Below, in pieces: positions 1-8,794 of a stretch of 55,299 nucleotides of DNA. A model generated the notes under the pieces. That model made no database searches. It saw only the letters and a program-made list of their open reading frames with translations, and was not told the origin of the DNA. The position numbers and the translations under genes are program-made. Location: positions 1 to 55,299 of the forward strand of contig JADFMB010000003.1 in assembly GCA_022564115.1 (NCBI GenBank), read 5' to 3'. The first letter of the stretch is position 1, and the number at the start of each line of letters is the position of its first letter. The DNA comes from Pseudomonadota bacterium (lineage in GTDB: Bacteria; Pseudomonadota; Alphaproteobacteria; Rhodospirillales; Casp-alpha2).

Positions 1-336
1 CACGCCGAATTGCGATACATAGCGACGATCAGGCTCGTATGCTCTATAGAGGGCGCAACACACGTAATCGCCCAAGCGGGTCGACACCCGCTCGTTCTTA
101 AAAACCCGGTCGAATGGATCGGGGCGACTCGTACGAGGGCTGACGAAACGCACGACCATCGATTGACCCGTTTCGCGAACCGCCGACTCGGCGGAATCGT
201 AGGCCGTGTGCCACTTTGGCTTCACCCATCGCCCGGAGCCGGCGCAACCCACGCACCCGAGCAGTGTCACTGCGCAGATATTGATCGTCATCCAACGACG
301 ATGCCCCGGTCGATCACGCTTAGATTTGGTGCACAA
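1..336 (-). CDS. Partial lipoprotein with thioredoxin-like region (3' end outside window)
   Basis: An open frame runs without a stop from a TTG at 336 to the first base of the window (112 codons). An AAAGGAGG Shine-Dalgarno sequence (347-354) lies 10 bases before the TTG, which is why I chose this start; an internal ATG at 291 is the alternative. The N-terminus is very basic (KSKRDRPGHRRW), followed by a short hydrophobic stretch and an LLGC lipobox, so the product is probably an outer-surface or periplasmic lipoprotein. The segment after it (WHTAYDSAESAVRETGQSMV, then DYVCCALYRAYEP, then YVSQFGV) has the spacing of thioredoxin-like proteins, but no CxxC is visible in the part present. Function unknown. 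It does not belong to the neighbouring cobalamin operon. Confidence 0.5.
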   Translation of the reverse strand, partial: MCTKSKRDRPGHRRWMTINICAVTLLGCVGCAGSGRWVKPKWHTAYDSAESAVRETGQSMVVRFVSPRTSRPDPFDRVFKNERVSTRLGDYVCCALYRAYEPDRRYVSQFGV

Positions 337-680
337 GGTGCGAAGGCCTCCTTTACTTTCTTGACTGAGAGCCGTGGTGCAGGCCGAACGATTTCCGACC
401 CACAAGATCCTGATCCCGACGGTCACCGCGTCCTTACCGCCGTGGCGAGTGTAGCCATGAGTCCGCTCGACGACAATCTGTGGTGCTGCGGTCAATGAGA
501 ATACGTTCAACATGGCGGGACTTGCGAACGTGGACGGAAGAAACGCTCGCGATTCACGCGGCGAGAGATCCACCGCCCGAGTCTCGCTGCCATCGAAAAC
601 AACGCCTGAGCAAATGACAAGACGTCACGACCAGTGAAACTGGAAATTTTCCAGTCTATGCTTCGTGCCCAAGAGCATCT
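337..680. other. Gap without a supported gene; palindrome at 639-655
   Basis: I see no convincing gene here. At 639-655 there is an odd-length perfect palindrome (ACTGGAAA-T-TTTCCAGT), preceded by another CCAGT/ACTGG pair at 631-642. It has no T-tract, so it looks more like an operator than a terminator. A plus-strand frame covering 10-498 overlaps the better-supported minus-strand lipoprotein frame and is probably not coding. Confidence 0.3.
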
Positions 681-3600
681 TTAGCGCCGGAGAGGTATCG
701 GCCCGATAATAGGAATGCCGTAGCGGCGGGCTGCACCCAGCCGTGACGCGGTTCGGTAGCCGACGTGAACAAGCATCAAACGCGCCGCCATATCGGTCGG
801 CGATGGTTGATCCTTCGTCCGCGATACGAAATACACCGGCAGCCCGATTGAAAATCGTACCCGAGGAGTGACGGCGACCGTGAGTCCGCCTTCGAACTGG
901 TAGTAATCGTCGGAATCCAGGAGATCGTGTTCCCGGTTGTCCTGGTTGTGGACCACGGCCTCGACCTTTTTCAGCCGCGTCTCGAACAGGCTATGCTGGG
1001 CTTGGCCTTCGGCGCCCGCCCCATACGCATACCCGCCCCAGGCGATGTAGGCGCGGGCCAGGTCTTCGTCCGTCCGCCAGCCCTTCTCGTCGATCAGCGC
1101 CTGCAAACCGGCGCCATAGGCCCCCGGCTTGGAGCCGAAGACCCGGTACCCGGCGCGCAATTGAGCTTCGTCCGGGTCGAGCCCGCCGGCGGTCAGCCGC
1201 CGGACCTCGGCGGCGACCCTTTCGGCCAGGGGGTTGTCTTCGGGCGGCTCGTCGAGCGCCGCGACGGCGCGGGCGGCGGAATCGAACAGGTCGATGAGCC
1301 CGGGGAAGGCGTCGCGGAAAAACCCCGACACCCGCAGCATGACGTCGACCCGGGGCCGGCCGAGGACCGACACCGGCATGACCTCGAACCCGGTCACCCG
1401 CCGCGACGCCGTGTCCCATTGCGGTTGCACCCCCATCAGCGCCAATCCCTGCGCGATGTCGTCGCCGCCGGTGCGCATGTTGGACGTGCCCCAGCAGCTT
1501 ATCGCCATCACCCGGGGCCAGGCGCCGTGGTCCTGTTTGTGGCGCTCGGCCAGCAGCCCCGCCGATTGCCAGCCCAGTTTCCAGGCCGCCGGCGTCGGCA
1601 CGGTGCGGGTATCGATGGAATAAAAATTCCGCCCCGTCGGCAGCACGTCGGGGCGGCCCCGGGTCGGGGCGCCGGACGGCCCGGGCTCGACGAACGAGCC
1701 CGAGAGGCCGGTCAGGAAGCCCTCGATCTCCGAGGCACCGGATTCCTCGACCGCCGGGCGCAGGGAGGTTTCGATATAGTCCAAGACCTTGCGCGTCGCC
1801 GTCCAGGCGGGATCGGATTCTTGGTCGCCGGAAACCAGCGCCGAGGACAATGCCTCCAACCGTTCCACCGTGTCGCCGGCACTGCGCCACGGGGCGTCTT
1901 CGGCGAGGATTTCCTTCAGCGCCTTGGGCCGGGGGCCGGTCCATTTTTCGCCCATCTGGCAATCCAGGGGATCGAAATCGAGGTCCAGGTCCGAACACAG
2001 CGCGCGCAGCAGCGATTGGCCTTCGCCCTCGTCTTTGTCCCCGGGGCCGACGCGGGGGATGCGGACCAGGGCGACCAGCAGGTCGGTCAGCAACCGGCCT
2101 TTTGGCGTGACGCCGAAGACGTGCAGGCCGTCCCGGATCTGCATTTCCTTCAGCTCGCACAGGTAATTGTCGAGCTTGGTGATCGCCTGGGTCTCGGCCT
2201 CGCCGCGGCGGAAGCCGCAGTCCTCATCGAGGCCGGTTTGCTGGCACAACTCCATGATGTCGTGCTTGAGGACCGTGAGGCGGCGCGGGTCGAGGTCCTG
2301 GGCTTCGTAATATTCATCGACCAGTTGTTCGAGATCGCGCAGCGGCCCGTAGCTTTCGGCGCGCGTCAACGGCGGCGTCAAATGATCGACGATCACGGCG
2401 CTCATCCGCCGCTTGGCCTGGGTTCCTTCGCCGGGGTCGTTGACGATGAACGGATAGATGTTGGGCAGCGGCCCCAGGGCGGCCTCGGGAAAGCATTCGG
2501 ACGACAGCGCCATCGCCTTGCCCGGCAGCCATTCGAGGTTTCCGTGCTTGCCCATGTGAACCACGGCGTCGGCGCCGAAGCCGCGCCTGAGCCAGGCGTG
2601 AAAGACGAGATAGTTGTGCGGCGGCACCAGGTCCGGGTCGTGGTAGCTGGCCTTCGGATCGATGTTGAACCCGCGCGCCGGTTGCAGGCAGACGGCGACG
2701 TTGCCGAGACGGAACGCGGGGACGGCGAAACTTCCGCCATCGGCCCCGCCGGGGATAAAGAACGGGTCTTCTTCCGCCCCGCCCCAGCGGCCGTCGACGG
2801 CCTTTCGCACCGATTCCGGCAGCGCCGCCAGGAACAGCCGGTAATCGGCCAACGATAATGTTTCGGTAACGTTACGATTGGCCAGGGCCTTGAAGTCGTT
2901 GGTCGGCCCGGCCATCAGGCGGTCGATCAGGGCGGCGCCGTCATCGGGGATACCGGCGATGGCGTAACCTTTTTCCCTGAGCGCGCCCAGCACGTTGACG
3001 GTGGCGGCGGGGGTGTCGAGGCCGACGCCGTTGCCGATCCGCCCGTCGCGGTTGGGATAATTGGCCAGCACCAGGGCGATGCGGCGCTCGCCGGCCGGTT
3101 TCAACCTCAAGGCCGCCCAGTTGGCGGCCAGTTCGGAAACGAAACCGACGCGGTCGGCGACCGGTTCGTATTCGACGATATCGGTTTCGGTCAGCGGATC
3201 GCGGCGCTTCAGGCCCTTGAACGACACGGCGCGGCTGATGATCCGGCCGTCGACTTCCGGCAGCGCCACGTTCATGGCGATGTCGCGGGGGCCGAGGCCG
3301 CGGGTGCCGTGCCGCCAGTCGTGCTCGTTGCCGCCGGAAAAGACGATTTGCAGGATCACCGGGCCCGCTTGGTTCTTGTCGCCGATGACGTCGAACGGCG
3401 TCGGCGTGCGCTTGATGCCGGGCACCGAGACGGCGAAACCGGTGGCGTTGAGGATGACGTCGGGCACAGCACCACTCAACAGTTCCTCCAGGGTCGCCGC
3501 CGCCACCGGGTCCTTGAGGCTGGCGACGAAAACCGGCAGCGGGTTCAGTCCCTTTTCCGTCAAGCCTTCGATCAGGGCATCGATGGCCTTCAGGTTCCCG

Positions 3601-4241
3601 GCCTGAACCAGGGCCCGGTAGAACACCAGCGCCGCGACTGGAGAACCCGCCTTCCATTGCCCGCGGACGGCTTCCAGGTCGGGCGTTTCCAGTCCGGGCC
3701 AGTAAAGCCCGGCCCGAACCAGGGGCCGGGGTTCGCGCCATGGGGCATCGAAACCGATGAGGCCGGCGGCGAATTTGAGGAAATCGAGGGCGTTTTCCGG
3801 CCCCCCGTGGACCCCGTATTGCCACAGCCGGTGCTGGGCCTCGGCGCTGACCGTGGACAGGGCCGCCAGTTCGGGGTCGGGCTGGTCGTCGCCGGGAAGG
3901 AAAGCCACCGGGATGTCCCGGTCCCGGCAGACGCGGGCGATTTCGTCGGTGCCATGGGGCCAATAGCCGCGCCCGCCGAGAAGCCGGACGACGACCAGCT
4001 TCGCATGCGCGATGACGTCTTCGGCGTAATGATCGATGGAATGATGGTGGCCGAGGTGCAGCAGGCTGGCCAGCCTGAGGCTGGGAAAGTCCTCGGCGTC
4101 GAGCTTCGCCCGTGCCTGCGCCAGCGCCGCCAGTTCCATATCGGCGGCCGACAGCACGACGATGTCGCCCGGGCTCTGGTCCAGATGGACGGGGTGCGAA
4201 CCGTCGGCGATGGCGCCGGGTTGCGCGGCAAGTTGATGCAT
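681..4241 (-). CDS. cobN: Cobaltochelatase subunit CobN, C-terminus replaced
   Basis: Large subunit of the aerobic ATP-dependent cobaltochelatase, which inserts cobalt into hydrogenobyrinic acid diamide together with CobS/CobT-type AAA partners (not present here). The first roughly 1,115 residues follow the CobN/Mg-chelatase H family, including the HxGKHGNLEWLPGK and DDYYQFEGG segments. Family members are usually about 1,250 residues or longer, continuing after QFEGG with a conserved helical tail. Here the reading frame changes to an unrelated stretch of about 66 residues (681-881), containing RVRFSIGLPVYFVS, that resembles the last strands of a beta-barrel. The enzyme is therefore probably truncated, by rearrangement or assembly error. 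It is the last gene of the cob operon, 15 bases after cobU/P. Confidence 0.88.
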   Translation of the reverse strand: MHQLAAQPGAIADGSHPVHLDQSPGDIVVLSAADMELAALAQARAKLDAEDFPSLRLASLLHLGHHHSIDHYAEDVIAHAKLVVVRLLGGRGYWPHGTDEIARVCRDRDIPVAFLPGDDQPDPELAALSTVSAEAQHRLWQYGVHGGPENALDFLKFAAGLIGFDAPWREPRPLVRAGLYWPGLETPDLEAVRGQWKAGSPVAALVFYRALVQAGNLKAIDALIEGLTEKGLNPLPVFVASLKDPVAAATLEELLSGAVPDVILNATGFAVSVPGIKRTPTPFDVIGDKNQAGPVILQIVFSGGNEHDWRHGTRGLGPRDIAMNVALPEVDGRIISRAVSFKGLKRRDPLTETDIVEYEPVADRVGFVSELAANWAALRLKPAGERRIALVLANYPNRDGRIGNGVGLDTPAATVNVLGALREKGYAIAGIPDDGAALIDRLMAGPTNDFKALANRNVTETLSLADYRLFLAALPESVRKAVDGRWGGAEEDPFFIPGGADGGSFAVPAFRLGNVAVCLQPARGFNIDPKASYHDPDLVPPHNYLVFHAWLRRGFGADAVVHMGKHGNLEWLPGKAMALSSECFPEAALGPLPNIYPFIVNDPGEGTQAKRRMSAVIVDHLTPPLTRAESYGPLRDLEQLVDEYYEAQDLDPRRLTVLKHDIMELCQQTGLDEDCGFRRGEAETQAITKLDNYLCELKEMQIRDGLHVFGVTPKGRLLTDLLVALVRIPRVGPGDKDEGEGQSLLRALCSDLDLDFDPLDCQMGEKWTGPRPKALKEILAEDAPWRSAGDTVERLEALSSALVSGDQESDPAWTATRKVLDYIETSLRPAVEESGASEIEGFLTGLSGSFVEPGPSGAPTRGRPDVLPTGRNFYSIDTRTVPTPAAWKLGWQSAGLLAERHKQDHGAWPRVMAISCWGTSNMRTGGDDIAQGLALMGVQPQWDTASRRVTGFEVMPVSVLGRPRVDVMLRVSGFFRDAFPGLIDLFDSAARAVAALDEPPEDNPLAERVAAEVRRLTAGGLDPDEAQLRAGYRVFGSKPGAYGAGLQALIDEKGWRTDEDLARAYIAWGGYAYGAGAEGQAQHSLFETRLKKVEAVVHNQDNREHDLLDSDDYYQFEGGLTVAVTPRVRFSIGLPVYFVSRTKDQPSPTDMAARLMLVHVGYRTASRLGAARRYGIPIIGPIPLRR

Positions 4242-4256
4242 GGAAAGCCTGCTCTC

Positions 4257-4799
4257 TTATTCTTTCAGTACTTGCGGCAACCCGGCGGTGATCGACACCA
4301 CCCTTTGGGCGGCGGCGGCCACGGCCTGGTTCATGCGCCCGGCATTGTCCATATAGACCCGCGCCAGGGCATTGTCAGGCACAATCCCCGTCCCGACCTC
4401 GTTCGACACCAACACCACCGGCCCGGGCAGCCCGCCCAGACAGTCCACCAGCGCCTCGACTTCCTCTTCGGCGTCCCTTCCCGCCGCCATCAGGTTCGAC
4501 ATCCAGAGCGTCAGGCAATCGACCAGCACCGGCTTCTGGCGGCCGGAATGGGCCTTCAGCGCGGCGGCGAGTTCCAAAGGCTCCTCGACGGTTTCCCAGC
4601 CGGGGCCGCGGCGTTGTTTGTGTTCCTCGATACGGGCCGCCATTTCCCCGTCCTTGGCCTCGGCGGTGGCCAGGTAAATCCTCGGCGCCAGGAATTCCAC
4701 CAAGCCCTCGGCATGACGGCTTTTGCCCGAGCGCGCGCCGCCCAACACGAGGGTCACCGGGGGCAGGGTTTTGGATTGGGCCTGGGGCTGGGCATTCAT
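4257..4799 (-). CDS. cobU: Adenosylcobinamide kinase / adenosylcobinamide-phosphate guanylyltransferase
   Basis: Bifunctional enzyme (CobU, also called CobP) that phosphorylates adenosylcobinamide and then attaches GMP, giving AdoCbi-GDP for CobS. The protein is 180 residues. A P-loop GGARSGKS lies at about residues 20-27, followed by RHAEGL and IYLATAEAKDGEM; the DCLTLWMSNL and SNEVGTGIVP segments are typical of the family. The ATG at 4799 is preferred over an in-frame start 54 bases upstream, because it overlaps the stop of the preceding phosphatase gene as ATGA, indicating translational coupling. Confidence 0.9.
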   Translation of the reverse strand: MNAQPQAQSKTLPPVTLVLGGARSGKSRHAEGLVEFLAPRIYLATAEAKDGEMAARIEEHKQRRGPGWETVEEPLELAAALKAHSGRQKPVLVDCLTLWMSNLMAAGRDAEEEVEALVDCLGGLPGPVVLVSNEVGTGIVPDNALARVYMDNAGRMNQAVAAAAQRVVSITAGLPQVLKE

Positions 4800-5446
4800 G
4801 GCCAGGTTCTCCGGTCCACCAACACCGGCTGGTTGACGCCGCACACCCGCCACACGCCCCCGGCGCCGCGCAACAGGCCGTCCTCGACGTGCTCGATGAC
4901 GCTGATCGACAGGGTGTCGATCCTGAGCGCCATGCCCTGCTCGGGCTCGAGCTTCAAGGCAACGGAAAGGGCGGCGCGGATGGTGCCGCCATGGACGACG
5001 GCGACGATGTCGCGGCCTTGGTGTTCGTTCGTCAGGCGGTCCATGACGTCGCCGGTGCGCTTGATCTGATCGGCGAAGCTTTCGCCGCCCGGCGGCCGGG
5101 TCCGGGTCGGGTCGGCCCAGAAGGCCTCATAGGCGTGCTGGTCCCGTTTACGCATCTGATCCCAGGAAAGCCCCTGCCAATCGCCGAAGTTCTGTTCGCC
5201 CAGGTCTTCCTCGATGGCCGGTTCGGGAAAATCCAGCCCGGCGTCGGCGACGGCCCGGGCGGTCTTGATGGCGCGGCTCAAATGGCTGGTCACCCACACC
5301 GCGCCCTCGGGCAGGGCGCCGGCCAGGGCCTCGAACCGGACCTTGTCGGAAACGTCGCAATCGACGTCGTTGGAGCCATAGATCACCCCGTCGACGCCGG
5401 CCACCGGCGCGTGGCGCACCCACCACCATCGGGTTTCGGGGCTCAA
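4796..5446 (-). CDS. cobC: Histidine phosphatase, CobC-like (alpha-ribazole phosphatase type)
   Basis: Member of the phosphoglycerate mutase/histidine phosphatase superfamily, about 216 residues. The phosphate-binding RHA motif (WWVRHAPVAG) is at the N-terminus, SHLSRAIKTA follows, and the second catalytic histidine is in VVHGGTIRAA. In a cob operon this is most likely the alpha-ribazole-phosphate phosphatase that completes the lower ligand, although sequence alone cannot separate it from other phosphatases. The frame is open far upstream inside cobS. I place the start at a TTG (5444-5446) that overlaps the cobS TGA stop as TTGA, two codons before SPETRWWWVRH. Its own stop overlaps the cobU start as ATGA. 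Confidence 0.82.
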   Translation of the reverse strand: MSPETRWWWVRHAPVAGVDGVIYGSNDVDCDVSDKVRFEALAGALPEGAVWVTSHLSRAIKTARAVADAGLDFPEPAIEEDLGEQNFGDWQGLSWDQMRKRDQHAYEAFWADPTRTRPPGGESFADQIKRTGDVMDRLTNEHQGRDIVAVVHGGTIRAALSVALKLEPEQGMALRIDTLSISVIEHVEDGLLRGAGGVWRVCGVNQPVLVDRRTWP

Positions 5447-6240
5447 AACACCGCCGCCGCCGCCGCCAGCACGGCGATTTCCGCCGCCTGCTGCTGGGCG
5501 CCCAGGACATCCCCGGTGAAACCGCCGACCTGACGCTCGGCCAGCCAGGCCAGGGCGGCGACGGCGACAATCGCCATCGCCAATGCCATCAGTCCGCCGC
5601 CCGGACCCAAAAAAAGAAATCCCAGAAGCCCGCCCAGCACCAGCGCCGTGACCCAGGATTCCTGGTCCGGCGTTCCGGCCCCGAAGCCAAGGCCGGATTT
5701 CCGGGCCGGATCCGTCACCGCCATCACCGCCGGCAACAGGCCGCGCGACAGGGCGGCGGCGGCCACCATTGCCAGGGCCGCCATGCCGGGACCGGGGAGC
5801 CCGCCCAGAATGCTGGCGCGGATGGCGACCGAGAAAACCACCGCCAGCACCCCGAAGGCGCCGATCCGGGAATCCTTCATGATCTTGAGCTTTTTCGCCT
5901 TCGTCCGGCCGCCGCCGAAACCGTCGGCGACATCGGCCAGGCCGTCTTCGTGAAGGGCGCCGGTGACCAGCGCCGAGACCGCAAGCGCTATAAAGGCGCA
6001 GGCCAGCGGATGAAGGTCCAGTCCCGCCGCCATCATCAGCGCCAGGCCGGCGATCGCCCCGACGAGGGCGCCGACGATCGGAAAAGCGCGGGACGAGCCG
6101 GCCAACGCCCCTTTCCCGGCTCCGTCCCTTGGCGCCGGAAACGGAAGCCGGGTCAGGAATTGCCCGGCGACATAGCAATCCCGCCACCAGCGGACAAGCT
6201 GCTGGGAAAGGAAATTCCGGGTTTTATCCCAATCGGCCAT
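5443..6240 (-). CDS. cobS: Adenosylcobinamide-GDP ribazoletransferase (cobalamin synthase)
   Basis: Integral membrane enzyme that joins AdoCbi-GDP to alpha-ribazole (phosphate) to make adenosylcobalamin (phosphate). It has 265 residues and several hydrophobic segments. The family signature is clear: FLTRLP near residue 28, then HEDGLADVADGFGGG with acidic residues that bind magnesium, and the following MKDSRIGAFG. It heads the minus-strand operon cobS-cobC-cobU-cobN. The divergent intergenic region to cobT (6241-6393) shows no recognisable cobalamin riboswitch core. Confidence 0.93.
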   Translation of the reverse strand: MADWDKTRNFLSQQLVRWWRDCYVAGQFLTRLPFPAPRDGAGKGALAGSSRAFPIVGALVGAIAGLALMMAAGLDLHPLACAFIALAVSALVTGALHEDGLADVADGFGGGRTKAKKLKIMKDSRIGAFGVLAVVFSVAIRASILGGLPGPGMAALAMVAAAALSRGLLPAVMAVTDPARKSGLGFGAGTPDQESWVTALVLGGLLGFLFLGPGGGLMALAMAIVAVAALAWLAERQVGGFTGDVLGAQQQAAEIAVLAAAAAVF

Positions 6241-6393
6241 GGTCCAGGACCTTTTTAACTTTAACTTTTATTCGTTCATGCGGTTCGCCGCGCCGGCGCC
6301 GGTTTTTTCAGGCGGGCGCGGTGGTGTATTTTCGGTTATAGGTGAAGGCCGAGGCAAAGGAAATTCCAGTCTTGCAGGAAATCTTATAAACCG

Positions 6394-7455
6394 ATGACGC
6401 CGCCGCCGACCATCCAGGGCCTGGATGACCTGATCGAGGCCCTGAAAACCCTCCCCGGCCCGGACGCCGAAGCGGCCGCGGCCTGGGCGGCCCGGGAGGA
6501 GCGGTTGACCAAGCCGCCTGGGGCGCTCGGCCGGTTGGAGGAAATCTCACTTTGGCTTTGCCAATGGCAAGGCCGCCACCCGCCAAGCCTGGGCGCCGCC
6601 AAGGCCCAGGTATTCGCCGCCAATCACGGCATCGCGGCGAGGGGCGTATCGGCCTATCCGGCGGACGTCACCGGGCAAATGGTCGCCAACTTCGAAGCCG
6701 GCGGCGCCGCCATCAACCAGCTTTGCCAAGCCTTCGGCGTCGGTTTCGCCATCGATGCCCTGGCCCTTGAGCGGCCGACGGAAGATTTCACGCAAGCGCC
6801 GGCGATGACGGAGGCCGAATGCGTCGATGCCTTGGTCTTCGGCATGGGGACGGTCACCGACGGCATGGACGTTCTATGCCTGGGGGAAATGGGCATCGGC
6901 AATACGACGTCGGCGGCGGCCCTGGCGTTGGCGCTGTACGGGGGCGCCGGGGGCGACGCCGCCGATTGGACCGGCGCCGGCACCGGCGTCAGCGGCAAGA
7001 CGCTGGCGACCAAGACCGGGATCGTCAATGAAGCCGTCCAATTTCACCGATCCCGTCTTGGTGGTCCCCTGGGCGCGCCCGTGCAGGCGCTGCGCTGTCT
7101 CGGCGGCCGCGAGATGGCGGCCATCGCCGGCGCCGTGCTGGCGGCGCGCTATCGCCGGGTGCCGGTTTTGCTGGACGGTTACGTGGCCACGGCCGCGGCC
7201 GCGGTGCTCGACGCCCAACATCCCGGCGCCCTCGACCATTGCCAGGTCGGCCATGTGTCGGGCGAACCGGGGCACCGGCGGCTTTTGGAAAAACTGGGGA
7301 AAACGGCGCTTTTGGATCTCGACATGCGCCTCGGCGAGGCCACGGGCGCGGTATTGGCGGTTGCGGTCCTGAGGGCCGCCGTGGCGTGTCACACCGGCAT
7401 GGCGACCTTCGAGGAGGCCGCCGTCAGCGGCGGGAAAAGCCCAGAGTCTCCTTGA
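6394..7455 (+). CDS. cobT: Nicotinate-nucleotide-dimethylbenzimidazole phosphoribosyltransferase
   Basis: CobT transfers phosphoribose from nicotinate mononucleotide to 5,6-dimethylbenzimidazole, giving alpha-ribazole phosphate for CobS. It has 353 residues, the normal length. Family markers include TKPPGALGRLE near the N-terminus, FAANHGIAARGVSAYP, GEMGIGNTTSAAA, GYVATAAAAVL, and the C-terminal LDMRLGEATGAVLA, whose glutamate corresponds to the catalytic base. It is divergent from cobS with 153 bases between, so one region probably carries promoters for both. It converges on the EAL-like gene with 16 bases between stops. Confidence 0.93.
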   Translation: MTPPPTIQGLDDLIEALKTLPGPDAEAAAAWAAREERLTKPPGALGRLEEISLWLCQWQGRHPPSLGAAKAQVFAANHGIAARGVSAYPADVTGQMVANFEAGGAAINQLCQAFGVGFAIDALALERPTEDFTQAPAMTEAECVDALVFGMGTVTDGMDVLCLGEMGIGNTTSAAALALALYGGAGGDAADWTGAGTGVSGKTLATKTGIVNEAVQFHRSRLGGPLGAPVQALRCLGGREMAAIAGAVLAARYRRVPVLLDGYVATAAAAVLDAQHPGALDHCQVGHVSGEPGHRRLLEKLGKTALLDLDMRLGEATGAVLAVAVLRAAVACHTGMATFEEAAVSGGKSPESP

Positions 7456-7471
7456 TTGCTCGGCGCCTTGA

Positions 7472-8767
7472 TTACTCTTCGTCGAGATACGCGTCGGCTT
7501 CGCTACGTTCGATCCGGCGCTTGAGCTTCAGAAGCTCGCGGCGCCTCCCGTCTTCGGCGATCAGGCTCTCCACATAGCGCCCTTGGAACAGGTCGATACC
7601 CACGGAGTGACCGAAATCGATGGCTTCCCGGTTGTCGCAGCGGCACAGGATCAGCCGGTCGGGGCCGCCGCGCTTGATGATTTTGCGGATTTTTTCGTGC
7701 AGTTCATCGCCGCCGTCCACCAGATCGGTATGCCAGATCAGTTTCGCGATGTCGGCGCCGAGGCGTTCGCGGTCGATGATGTCGATGGTCTGCACCGTCA
7801 GGCCGTCGAGACAGACCTTGTAGCCTTTCTCCTGAACAAACTCGCGGGCGAACAAATAGGACGACAGATCGCAGAAAATGTCTTCCTTTTGCAGTTCGAT
7901 GATCATGGCGCCCCGGCGCCCGGCGGCCATGTTGTCGTCGAAGGACTGGAATCCCGGGGACAACAACGTCGCGACGTTGATGTTGAAGCTGATGTCGCCC
8001 GAAATTGAAATGCTGTCGGTCTTGGTCAGCATGGAAAGCATGCGCTGATCGAGGGTCGTCGTCAGGTGCTGGAACAGCCACCGGTTGGCGACCAGGTTGA
8101 CGTCCGGAAGCATGGTTTCGCGCAGATCCTTGATCGAAATGAACAGCTCCGAAAAAATCTGCTCGGGCACCATGTTCGAATCCACCCGGCAGATGAACTG
8201 CCGGCGCACCAGGTTGGAAAGGTCGGCCTTGGACAACGCCGTTTCGACCCTGGCCAGCACCCTGGGCGTCAGGGGTTCGCCCTGCTCTTGCTTCGCCTTC
8301 AAGGCGGCGCGGGCGTCCATGCGGCTGCGGACCTCGGTCTGGCGTTTATGTTCGGCATGGGCCATGCCCTGGACGATTTGCAGGACGGAGTCGAAATCCT
8401 CCTCGGCGTCGTACCAGGAAGCGAACTTTTGATCGGAATTCTCTTCCTCGACGATCAGGGGGTCGTCGTCGAAAAGATAGCGGATCTGCTGGACCGCGGT
8501 TTCCACCTGGGGATGGGCGGTTTCCTTGTAAATGACGAAAACATCCGCGTTCTTGACCGTAAACACCTGCCCGTCCATGGATTTGACGACGTTTTCGAAA
8601 TTTCCGGTGGCGGTACGGATGTGTTGTTCGCGCCGGTTCATCGGCCGAAGCAGGGACAGGTGCAGGTGAACGACCTTGCGGCCTTCCTTGTGCTTTTCCA
8701 GCCGCCGCATGTAGTCCAGCAGCAGGTTTTCCTGGCTCGGCAGTTGTTTTTCAGAGGATATCGCCAT
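7472..8767 (-). CDS. Degenerate EAL-like domain protein (paralogue 1)
   Basis: A 431-residue soluble protein. Its C-terminal half (about residues 230-410) follows the order of EAL phosphodiesterase elements. ISFNINVATLL resembles the SVNLS strand, MIIELQKEDIF takes the place of the ELTE segment, YKVCLDGLTV that of ALDDFG, and GIDLFQGRYV that of the QGY motif. The E-A-L triplet itself and most metal-binding acidic residues are not recognisable, so I infer loss of c-di-GMP hydrolysis and a binding, scaffold or other role. The N-terminal half contains VVHLHLSLLRPMNRREQHIR and is shared with the upstream neighbour, of which it is a diverged tandem duplicate. Probably co-transcribed with that gene, 27 bases apart. 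Function unknown. Confidence 0.72.
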   Translation of the reverse strand: MAISSEKQLPSQENLLLDYMRRLEKHKEGRKVVHLHLSLLRPMNRREQHIRTATGNFENVVKSMDGQVFTVKNADVFVIYKETAHPQVETAVQQIRYLFDDDPLIVEEENSDQKFASWYDAEEDFDSVLQIVQGMAHAEHKRQTEVRSRMDARAALKAKQEQGEPLTPRVLARVETALSKADLSNLVRRQFICRVDSNMVPEQIFSELFISIKDLRETMLPDVNLVANRWLFQHLTTTLDQRMLSMLTKTDSISISGDISFNINVATLLSPGFQSFDDNMAAGRRGAMIIELQKEDIFCDLSSYLFAREFVQEKGYKVCLDGLTVQTIDIIDRERLGADIAKLIWHTDLVDGGDELHEKIRKIIKRGGPDRLILCRCDNREAIDFGHSVGIDLFQGRYVESLIAEDGRRRELLKLKRRIERSEADAYLDEE

Positions 8768-8794
8768 CGCTCAGGTCGCTCTTGATGTCCGCTC

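Noticed and set aside
10-498. 162-codon plus-strand frame at the left edge
   Set aside because: The minus-strand lipoprotein frame with Shine-Dalgarno, lipobox and thioredoxin-like pattern is much better supported over the same bases.
927-2858. 643-codon plus-strand frame opposite cobN
   Set aside because: Its Gly/Arg/Pro-heavy composition is what results from reading a GC-rich gene backwards; cobN is clearly coding on the other strand.
6241-6393. Possible cobalamin riboswitch between cobS and cobT
   Set aside because: No B12-box-like core or long structured leader was seen in these 153 bases.
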